8,732 nucleotides of DNA from the NCBI GenBank assembly GCA_024763135.1, contig JANTGD010000133.1:1-8732 (forward strand), given 5' to 3'. Positions 1 through 6,208 of the stretch are shown one piece after another. Every line of letters starts with the position of its first letter. Within the stretch, counting starts at the first letter, position 1. This stretch comes from Thiotrichales bacterium (GTDB lineage Bacteria; Pseudomonadota; Gammaproteobacteria; UWMA-0217). The position numbers and the translations under genes are program-made. The notes beneath the pieces were generated by a model that was not told where the DNA came from, ran no database searches, and saw nothing but the letters and a program-made list of their open reading frames with translations.

Positions 1-109
1 AAGTGCGCCTACCCAGGCATGCAGACAGGACAACTGCGCCCGTCATTTTAAGCTGGACGAGGTACTAGGTGGCTACACTGTGGTGATGCCTGCGCGGCAC
101 TCGCCGGCG

Positions 110-517
110 TCACCAATGGGCCTGCTGTATGCGTAACACATCAGCGCTTAGATCATCGAGCGCGGCATCCAATCGCCATAGCCCTGCAGCCTTATGCAGC
201 TGGTGCTGATGCTCTGCCCAAGATTGCTGCAGCGCATGTACCGTCCGCGGCACAGGCGCAGGAAGCTCGGCTGACAAACGCGCGATTGCGCGCAGCTCCA
301 GATCACCCTGAGCACTGCTAAACTCGGCCTGCTTAGAATTGAAATGCGCGGTATGAATATGGCAACGCAGCGCTTCCAAATGAGACAAGAGACAATGCCC
401 GTAATGCCTGACTGAATGTTTGCGGTCTAACTGGGCACGCTTGAAAAACAAGAAACGACGAAGTCGGTGAGGCAGGTAAAAAAAAGGCGTGACTCGCTCC
501 TGGTCTGTATTTTCCAT
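110..517 (-). CDS. Hypothetical small His/Arg-rich protein (135 aa)
   Basis: I do not recognise this protein. The start is placed at the ATG at 517 (MENTDQERV). The frame stays open upstream to 769, but that extension has a Pro/Arg/Ser-rich shadow composition and would run into the divergent dehydrogenase. The product is basic at the N-terminus (YLPHRLRRFLFFKR) and unusually rich in histidine throughout, for example RHYGH, RCHIHTAH and EHQHQLHK. The second half is probably mostly helical (LEALRCH, LSAELPAP, LDAALDDLSADVLRIQQAHW). There is no signal peptide, convincing membrane span, CXXC or known catalytic motif. It stands alone and diverges from the dehydrogenase at 633. An AAGGAG lies 21 nt before the ATG, which is too far for ordinary use, so the true start is uncertain. 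That it is a gene is likely from the uninterrupted, protein-like frame. The function is unknown. Confidence 0.55.
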   Translation of the reverse strand: MENTDQERVTPFFYLPHRLRRFLFFKRAQLDRKHSVRHYGHCLLSHLEALRCHIHTAHFNSKQAEFSSAQGDLELRAIARLSAELPAPVPRTVHALQQSWAEHQHQLHKAAGLWRLDAALDDLSADVLRIQQAHW

Positions 518-538
518 AGATTTTTTTATTTTGATGTG

Positions 539-544
539 CTCCTT
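539..544 (-). promoter_or_regulatory. Shine-Dalgarno-like AAGGAG, oddly placed
   Basis: A perfect AAGGAG on the minus strand lies 21 nt upstream of the ATG at 517, separated from it by an A-rich stretch. Normal spacing is about 5-10 nt. No ATG, GTG or TTG lies in frame between them. An in-frame ATA at 527-529 would sit 9 nt from the motif. The motif may therefore serve a non-canonical start, or it may be a coincidence. Confidence 0.35.
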
Positions 545-561
545 ACAAACGGGTATCGGCC

Positions 562-589
562 TTGGCCTTGAATTTCTGAAGGGTATACT
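562..589 (+). promoter_or_regulatory. Putative sigma70-type promoter for the dehydrogenase
   Basis: TTGGCC at 562-567 matches four of six bases of the -35 consensus. TATACT at 584-589 matches five of six of the -10, and the spacer is 16 bp. Transcription would begin near 596 and give a leader of about 37 nt before the ATG at 633. The assignment rests on consensus matching only. Confidence 0.35.
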
Positions 590-632
590 GCTCAAGATTG
601 GGCTGTAGGCCGCAAAATTGGAATAGCTGCTT

Positions 633-1490
633 ATGAAAACCGGGGTGATTGGTCTCGGCGCCATGGGCGCCAATATGGCACGCAATCTGCACCGCGCAGG
701 GCTGCTCGTCGGCGTCTGGAACCGCAGTACGCGCAAGGCAGATGCTTTTGCTAACGAAACCGGGATCAAGGCTTACCCCGATTGCGCAAGTCTTGCCCGG
801 GCGAGCGACCTGCTGTTGACCTGTGTCTCTCGAGACGCAGATCTACGCGAGGTTGTCGCAGCCGCCTCTCCTGGGTTACACGCAGGCGCCCTCGTGGTGG
901 ATTGCTCGACCGTACGCGCAGAAACCGCACAACGCATCGCCACACAGCTTGCCCAGGATGAAATTGATTTTCTCGACGCACCGGTTTCTGGGGGTAAAGA
1001 GGGGGCGATTGCCGGCACGCTGTCGATCATGGTGGGTGGCGACAGCGAAGTACTGAATCGCGCACGCCCGGCTCTGGAGGCAATCGGCCAGCGAATTGTC
1101 CACCTGGGGCCGGTCGGTGCGGGGCAACGCTGTAAGGCCGTCAATCAGATTATGGCCGCTGGCATCAATGCAGCAGTGACCGAAGCGCTCGCCTTTGCAC
1201 AAGCAGCAGACCTGCCCGAAGCAGCGCTCGTCGAGGTCATTTCCGCGGGCGCTGCCGGCAATTGGTTTTTGCAACATCGCGGATTGAGCATGTTACAAGG
1301 CCACTTTGAACCGGGCTTCAAACTCGAACTACACCATAAAGATTTAGAAATCGCTCAGGCCATGGCCAAGAGCATGGACGTGGCGTTGCCCCTCACGCAG
1401 ATGATGTTGGAGGACTACGACCAACTCATGCAGGCAGGGTATGGCAGCGAAGATATTTCAGCGCTGTTTCGTTTGAAACGCCGAACCTGA
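633..1490 (+). CDS. NAD(P)-dependent beta-hydroxyacid dehydrogenase (HIBADH/GarR-like)
   Basis: This is a cytosolic oxidoreductase of the 3-hydroxyisobutyrate / tartronate semialdehyde / succinic semialdehyde reductase family. The family interconverts a beta-hydroxyacid and the matching semialdehyde. The 285-residue length is normal (usually about 290). The Rossmann motif GLGAMG is at residues 7-12, followed by NMARNL. The second-strand end reads WNRS, with Arg31 suggesting an NADPH preference (inference). DCSTV is at 90-94 and the substrate-binding signature DAPVSGG at 115-121, followed by GAIAGTLSIMVGG. GAGQRCKAVNQ at 162-172 carries the predicted catalytic Lys168, and KDLEIA follows from 236. 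All core residues are present, so the enzyme is probably active. The true substrate cannot be read from the sequence; GarR, GLYR-type and HIBADH roles remain possible. The start is supported by GGAA 9 nt upstream and by the GXGXXG motif beginning at residue 7. Neighbours are divergent or convergent, so it is likely monocistronic. Confidence 0.93.
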   Translation: MKTGVIGLGAMGANMARNLHRAGLLVGVWNRSTRKADAFANETGIKAYPDCASLARASDLLLTCVSRDADLREVVAAASPGLHAGALVVDCSTVRAETAQRIATQLAQDEIDFLDAPVSGGKEGAIAGTLSIMVGGDSEVLNRARPALEAIGQRIVHLGPVGAGQRCKAVNQIMAAGINAAVTEALAFAQAADLPEAALVEVISAGAAGNWFLQHRGLSMLQGHFEPGFKLELHHKDLEIAQAMAKSMDVALPLTQMMLEDYDQLMQAGYGSEDISALFRLKRRT

Positions 1491-1494
1491 GCCA

Positions 1495-1530
1495 CCCGAG
1501 TCTCCCGACTCTGGCGATGTGTTGCGACAC
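1495..1530. terminator. Hairpins between convergent genes, possible bidirectional terminator
   Basis: The 44-bp gap between two convergent stop codons contains a perfect 5-bp stem, GAGTC (1498-1502) and GACTC (1507-1511), with a TCCC loop. Two further C-G pairs lie beyond one mismatch. A second small hairpin is GTGT (1519-1522) with ACAC (1527-1530). Neither has a following T-run, so classical intrinsic termination is not well supported. The position is what makes the call plausible. Confidence 0.3.
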
Positions 1531-1534
1531 CCGC

Positions 1535-2461
1535 TCAATCATTCAGGTGACGCGGCGCGGAACCCACCTTCTCTCCGAGGACTCGCTCGCGATCGCTCAC
1601 AATGCGGTCCGCAATTTCACGCACCGCATTGAACAGCCACATATGTGTCTGCGATCCCGAGGTGTAATCCGCAGGCCCAAACGAATTCACCCGCCCCTGG
1701 CGCTGCAGCTGATTAACCTGTTGAAACTCCTTATCCTTTCCGGGCGCATACACACCGTAGGTTCTTCCCCCCATTTTATTGATCACGGAAAACACGGGCA
1801 CGTCAGAGGGGCCATCGGCAATATAAATCATGTTCTGCACCGGAATGCGCCGATCTTCTTCGGCAATCTGGGCATTCACATCGATTTCCGGGTGCTTATT
1901 GCTGCCTTTGTTGATCTCGAAAACTGCACGCGTCTTGGTCGTATTATCTAATACATAACCTAACTGGGTCAGCGTCTGATCTTCCGCATCCAGGGCCTCG
2001 AGCAGTTCACAACCCCAGATTCCATCGAGGTAAGCGGCAATGGCACTGCCACGTATCATCTGGGTGAGTCCCGTGCTGACCACATAGTGCTCGAGCTTGA
2101 TTCCATGGTGCTGAAAACGTTCATCCGCAGCCAGCGAACGTTGTAGGCTGGGGAAAAAATCCGGCAATCCCGGATAAAAACTCAGCGCGGCTCCCAAGTC
2201 TTGCAGCAAGGCATTGGTCAATCCCGCAAAGCGTCCATTGCGCACGTATTGCAGGATATGATTCAGGTACAGGACCTCTGTGGAGATCTGTTCCACGCCC
2301 CGTTTACGATAGAGCTCGGGCAGGCGATTGACTTCTCCCCAAAAAGCGCGTTCATCCACGCCAAAGTGTTCGAACAAAGGCGACTGCATATAGCCCGGAA
2401 TCAAGGTTTTATCAAAATCCCAGACCATCGCGATAATAGTTTGTGTGAACAGCTGAGACAC
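1535..2461 (-). CDS. HAD-superfamily hydrolase / phosphatase
   Basis: This is a haloacid dehalogenase-fold hydrolase, most likely a phosphomonoesterase acting in the cytoplasm through an aspartyl-phosphate intermediate. Numbering is from a GTG start at 2461 (308 aa). Motif I is DFDKT (nucleophile Asp15, acid/base Asp17). Motif II is VVSTG (Ser129). Motif III lysine is Lys176 or Lys185. Motif IV is ADGPSD (Asp216, Asp220), which binds Mg2+. About 110 residues between motifs I and II form a C1-type helical cap, as in phosphoserine phosphatase-like enzymes. The GTG is preferred because GGAG sits 5 nt upstream and it leaves 14 residues before the nucleophile. The open frame continues upstream to an ATG at 2584, but that would overlap the divergent gene at 2543 and add a non-HAD segment. 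A later ATG is only three codons before Asp15 and seems too short. Substrate unknown; no pathway link to the neighbours is visible. Confidence 0.88.
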   Translation of the reverse strand: MSQLFTQTIIAMVWDFDKTLIPGYMQSPLFEHFGVDERAFWGEVNRLPELYRKRGVEQISTEVLYLNHILQYVRNGRFAGLTNALLQDLGAALSFYPGLPDFFPSLQRSLAADERFQHHGIKLEHYVVSTGLTQMIRGSAIAAYLDGIWGCELLEALDAEDQTLTQLGYVLDNTTKTRAVFEINKGSNKHPEIDVNAQIAEEDRRIPVQNMIYIADGPSDVPVFSVINKMGGRTYGVYAPGKDKEFQQVNQLQRQGRVNSFGPADYTSGSQTHMWLFNAVREIADRIVSDRERVLGEKVGSAPRHLND

Positions 2462-2466
2462 TTTTT

Positions 2467-2470
2467 CTCC
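2467..2470 (-). promoter_or_regulatory. Ribosome binding site deciding the GTG start of the HAD gene
   Basis: GGAG on the minus strand is followed by five A residues and then GTG at 2461-2459. The spacing is ideal and fixes the start of the HAD hydrolase. It leaves an 81-bp divergent intergenic region (2462-2542), in which I find no strong promoter match on either strand. Confidence 0.65.
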
Positions 2471-2542
2471 GTCGTCTGGCTGAGGCCGTGGTAAATTAAG
2501 GGTGCCCACCCATGCTGCCACAAGGAAGAAGCCCCAGCCAAT

Positions 2543-5500
2543 ATGATTTGTAACAACTCGGCTTACCGCCGCCCCACCACTCATAGCACTGATTTTTTGT
2601 TATTGGCGGCCCAGCTGCTGTGCTTGGCGCTGCTAGCACCTACGCTCACCCGCGCTGCGCCCCTACCCGGCGCCGATGGATTCACCTTGGTGGAACTCAG
2701 CCGGGATTTGGCCAACCCCGTCGATTTCGAGATTGCGCCAGACGGCCGCATTTTCATTCTCAACCGCTATGGCGAGGTCAAGGTTTACCTCCCCAACCGT
2801 GGACAGACACAGGTTGCTATCAGGTTCGAGCGCAATGGCACCGAGCAGATCTATCATGAAAGCGAAGCCGGTCTGATCGGGCTGGCTTTGGATCCCGATT
2901 TCAGCACTAACCAGGTACTCTATCTTTTCTACTCACCGATCGATAAGTCCGTCAACCGTGTTTCCAGTTTTCGAGTCGTAGGCAATCAGATCGACTGGGA
3001 TTCTGAGCGCATGATTATCGAAGTACCTACGGACCGCGATGGTCCGGCTCACGCTGCGGGCAACCTGGAGTTCGACCGCTATGGCCATCTGTACATTGGC
3101 ACCGGCGATGACGCAGAGCACAGCGATTATGCGGCCATCGATGAAAACGAGCGCAACAATAGCGCGGAAAAATCATCGTCTAATACCCAGGACCGGCGCG
3201 GCAAAATTCTACGCATCACTCCGAATCCGGACGGTGGCTACACAATCCCCGCCGGCAATCTGTTTCCCGATGGGACCGAGGGAGACCCTACCATCTATGT
3301 CATGGGGGCGCGCAATCCCTATAAATTTTCCATCGACCCGGTCACCAACTGGCTGTTCTGGGGAGATGTAGGGCCGGACGCCAATAGTCCGCAAGGCGTT
3401 TGCCAGGGACCCGCAACGACACTCACGACCGAAGGCCAGGATGAGATCAATCTCACCCGCCAGGCAGGAAACTACGGCTGGCCCTACTTCATCGGTAACA
3501 ATCATGCATACGATATCCGTGGACGCTGTAACGACCCCGCAGCACCAAGCAACGATTCGCGCTGGAACACCGGCGCCACCCAACTGCCCCCAGCGCAACC
3601 CAGTTGGTTCACCATTTTCCACGCGTCATATATGGCGGGTCCAGTCTATCGTGTCGATGCCAGTGTGACAGACACGAGCAAGCTTCCGGCACAATTCGAT
3701 CAGCACTTGTTCTATTGGGATTTCAACCAGAGTCTTGCTTTTTACGCGGGTTTCGACGCATCTGGCAACCTGATCCGCAATGAACGCCTGGCGGAAAACA
3801 GCGTGAATTTCGGTACGATCAAAGGCCTCATCGATATGGAGATAGGCCCGGACGGCCATCTGTTTCTACTGGAGTACGGCACCGGATGCTGTGATATGGA
3901 AACAGGCAACGGCAAGCTATATCGTCTGGATTACACCGGTGAAGCAGCCGTAACGCAAAACCTGGCGCGCAATCGCCCGGTGACGGTCAGCTCGGTCGAA
4001 ACCGGTACCGATGCCGCCGCCGCTGAAGATCTCACAGGCGCCAACGCGGTCGACGGTGACCCGAAAACGCGGTGGAGCAGTGCATTCAGCGAGCCGCAGT
4101 GGCTGGTAGTGGATTTGGGGAAAGCCGCTGAATTTCGCAACATCGTCATTCAATGGGACTATTCGTATGCCAGTGCCTATCGGATCGAGATCTCGGACGA
4201 CGCGCAGTATTGGACAGAGATTTATGCGCAGCCTGCCGGCACGGGTGGAACAGAAAACATTACGCTCGATGCTCCCGTCAAAAGTCGTTATGTACGCGTA
4301 TATGCCACGGCGCGCGGTGTCGAGGCCGGCACTGAGCTCTATAGCGTTTCAATTCACGAGCTAGAAATTTTGGGCAATGTGCAGTCTGCACCTATCGCCA
4401 ATACCGCATTTAAGCAGGACCAATTTCAAGGCTCAGGCACCTGTGGGCTGTGCCACAATGGGTTGCGCGACAGCGCGGGTAACGCCCTGTCCATCGTCAA
4501 TGCCTGGTCCCCCAGCAGCATGGCCAATGCAACGCGTGATCCTTACTGGCAAGCCAAAGTCGCTGCAGAACTCAAACGCAACCCCCTATTGGCCGATGAG
4601 ATCAATGATCAATGCACGCGCTGCCACGCGCCAATGGCCAATTATCCCCTGCGCCAGACGAATGCGCCGCTGCAGATCTTCAATGGGGGAATCCTCGATA
4701 ATACGCACCCCTATTTCGATGCGGCTATGGATGGAGTGAGTTGCACCGTGTGCCACCAACTCGAGGATACCGGACAGCTCGGTAGCTTGGAGACCTCTTC
4801 AGGCAATTTCAGTATTGCACGCTTCTCCACCCCTAACGATCCTGAGCGTCCGGCGTACGGTCAGTATGCAGATCCCGAAGTTACCACAATGAAACTGGGA
4901 TCCAACTTCACACCTACTTTTGGTCCGCACCTGGAGCGCGCAGAAATTTGTGCGAGTTGTCACGACCTGTTGACGCCCAAAACTGATGCGACCAACGGCC
5001 AGCCAGTCACGTCACAGTTGGCCGACGGCTTTCCGGAGCAGATGATTTTCAGCGAGTGGAAACACAGCGACTTCCGCGATGGCGGCGCTCAGGCTCAAAC
5101 CTGTCAAGGTTGCCATATGCCCAAGGTCAATGAGCCAGTGCAGATTGCGAGTAATCCGCCCGACTCAAAGAAACGTCCCGGTTTCGCAAAACACCACATG
5201 ACCGGTGCCAATACCAATATACTTGCCATTCTACGTGACAATCGACGTGTCCTGGGCGTGGTTGCCAACGGCTTCGATGACGAGATTGCACGGACGCAAT
5301 CCTTACTACGCAGCGCTGCACAAATCGATATTGAATCCGCCGTTATTGCCAATGGGGTGCTGACAGCGCAAGTTAAGCTCACCAATCTCACCGGTCATAA
5401 ACTCCCCAGCGGGTACCCATCACGGCGAGCTTTCATCCATTTCAGCGTCACCGATGCACAGGGGCAGACCCTGTTCGAATCGGGCAAACCCACGCCGGAG

Positions 5501-6073
5501 GGCCGTATTGAAGGCAACACAGAGGATGTGGATGCGACAACCTATGAACCGCACTACGCGGCGATCACCTCGGCCGATCAGGTTCAGATCTATGAATCCA
5601 TCATGGCCGATGCCAAGGGTCGGGTCACGCACACCCTGATGCGGGGTGACCACTATCTCAAAGACAACCGCCTACCACCGAAGGGTTTCGATAAAAGCCA
5701 AGTGCCCGAACATATTGCGGTCATGGGCAACGCCGCGAGCGACGCGGATTTCAACCTGGGTCAGGACATGATCACCTATCAGCTGCCGGTAGAAACAGCC
5801 GACCTTATAATCACTGCGCGGCTGCTGTATCAGCCCCTCGCCTACGGACATCTACAGGACCTGTTCAATGACAACGATCTGGATGTGGTTGACCGTTTCC
5901 AAACAATGTTCGAGGCCAGCAGCAATAAAATCGAAGAGATTGCAGTAGCCTCCCGAACGTTGAGCGCTAGTGCATCTGGAGGCGGTTCCGGAGGTGGTGG
6001 CGTTTCTACTCTATGGTGTCTGGTATTGTTGGGCCTCAGCGGACAGCGGGCAGCGTTACGCCGGAAGAGCTGA
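2543..6073 (+). CDS. Surface-exported PQQ sugar dehydrogenase–discoidin–pentahaem cytochrome c fusion
   Basis: This is an 1176-residue secreted multidomain redox protein. A signal peptide spans about residues 1-38 (hydrophobic core 18-35, likely cleavage after TRA38). Residues about 44-465 form a GSDH/AA12-type PQQ-dependent beta-propeller: EAGLIGLALDPDF at 108-120, His170 in AHAAGNLEF matching the soluble glucose dehydrogenase catalytic base, YIGTGD at 184-189, GARNP at 255-259 (Arg257 as PQQ ligand), NYGWP at 310-314 and DMEIGPDG at 431-438. Residues about 473-612 form an F5/8 type C (CBM32-like) module, probably carbohydrate-binding. Five CXXCH haem motifs follow at 634, 691, 734, 803 and 854, within a cytochrome c554-like region. 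After them comes a beta-rich segment with NLTGHKLPSGYPSRRAF. The tail at 1146-1176 is a GlyGly-CTERM-type signal. Expected role: oxidise a sugar or aldose outside the cell and feed electrons to the haem chain. Substrate and acceptor are unknown. The ATG at 2543 is chosen because it gives a complete signal peptide; AAGGAAG lies 14 nt upstream, a long spacing. Confidence 0.92.
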   Translation: MICNNSAYRRPTTHSTDFLLLAAQLLCLALLAPTLTRAAPLPGADGFTLVELSRDLANPVDFEIAPDGRIFILNRYGEVKVYLPNRGQTQVAIRFERNGTEQIYHESEAGLIGLALDPDFSTNQVLYLFYSPIDKSVNRVSSFRVVGNQIDWDSERMIIEVPTDRDGPAHAAGNLEFDRYGHLYIGTGDDAEHSDYAAIDENERNNSAEKSSSNTQDRRGKILRITPNPDGGYTIPAGNLFPDGTEGDPTIYVMGARNPYKFSIDPVTNWLFWGDVGPDANSPQGVCQGPATTLTTEGQDEINLTRQAGNYGWPYFIGNNHAYDIRGRCNDPAAPSNDSRWNTGATQLPPAQPSWFTIFHASYMAGPVYRVDASVTDTSKLPAQFDQHLFYWDFNQSLAFYAGFDASGNLIRNERLAENSVNFGTIKGLIDMEIGPDGHLFLLEYGTGCCDMETGNGKLYRLDYTGEAAVTQNLARNRPVTVSSVETGTDAAAAEDLTGANAVDGDPKTRWSSAFSEPQWLVVDLGKAAEFRNIVIQWDYSYASAYRIEISDDAQYWTEIYAQPAGTGGTENITLDAPVKSRYVRVYATARGVEAGTELYSVSIHELEILGNVQSAPIANTAFKQDQFQGSGTCGLCHNGLRDSAGNALSIVNAWSPSSMANATRDPYWQAKVAAELKRNPLLADEINDQCTRCHAPMANYPLRQTNAPLQIFNGGILDNTHPYFDAAMDGVSCTVCHQLEDTGQLGSLETSSGNFSIARFSTPNDPERPAYGQYADPEVTTMKLGSNFTPTFGPHLERAEICASCHDLLTPKTDATNGQPVTSQLADGFPEQMIFSEWKHSDFRDGGAQAQTCQGCHMPKVNEPVQIASNPPDSKKRPGFAKHHMTGANTNILAILRDNRRVLGVVANGFDDEIARTQSLLRSAAQIDIESAVIANGVLTAQVKLTNLTGHKLPSGYPSRRAFIHFSVTDAQGQTLFESGKPTPEGRIEGNTEDVDATTYEPHYAAITSADQVQIYESIMADAKGRVTHTLMRGDHYLKDNRLPPKGFDKSQVPEHIAVMGNAASDADFNLGQDMITYQLPVETADLIITARLLYQPLAYGHLQDLFNDNDLDVVDRFQTMFEASSNKIEEIAVASRTLSASASGGGSGGGGVSTLWCLVLLGLSGQRAALRRKS
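5978..6070 (+). other. GlyGly-CTERM-like C-terminal sorting tail
   Basis: The last 31 residues of the cytochrome fusion comprise GGGSGGGG (1146-1153), a hydrophobic stretch VSTLWCLVLLGL (1154-1165), and a basic end RAALRRKS. This three-part pattern matches GlyGly-CTERM tails. In such proteins rhombosortase removes the tail and the mature protein is placed on the cell surface through type II secretion. The hydrophobic stretch is short for a permanent membrane anchor, which fits a processed signal. No rhombosortase or secretion gene is in the window. Confidence 0.75.
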
Positions 6074-6208
6074 TTGATTGCTCGATTCTCTTGATGAATA
6101 TCACAGCTTTGCGTCTGCGGCGTGCCCTCTCGTGGCATAGCGAAAGGCAAACAATGACGATTTAGTTACACTGCGCCTCCAGCCCATCGAGTCTCTCCCA
6201 GTGCTGTT

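Noticed and set aside
1..46. Possible minus-strand gene start at 46 (MTGAVVLSAC...) with a lipobox-like LSAC, running off the left edge
   Set aside because: Only 15 codons are visible, there is no Shine-Dalgarno, and the Cys at residue 10 is too close to the start for a normal lipoprotein signal.
2..136. Open plus-strand frame from the left edge ending at TAA 136
   Set aside because: It is 44 codons long with no recognisable motif, and it overlaps the end of the minus-strand gene. It could be a C-terminus but cannot be supported.
518..769. N-terminal extension of the small minus-strand gene to an ATG at 769
   Set aside because: The composition is like a shadow frame, it overlaps the well-supported dehydrogenase, and homology-like character begins only after MENTD.
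1517..1951. 144-codon plus-strand open frame opposite the HAD gene
   Set aside because: It lies wholly antisense to a gene with all HAD motifs and shows no motif of its own.
2543..2660. Twin-arginine signal from the RR at residues 9-10 of the cytochrome fusion
   Set aside because: The residues after RR (PTTHS) do not fit the Tat consensus, and haem c attachment requires export of the unfolded chain by Sec.
6067..6138. Small hairpins after the cytochrome fusion gene (GAGC/GCTC at 6067-6083, GTGCC/GGCAT at 6122-6138)
   Set aside because: Stems of four or five pairs with loops of 7-9 nt and no T-run do not support a terminator.
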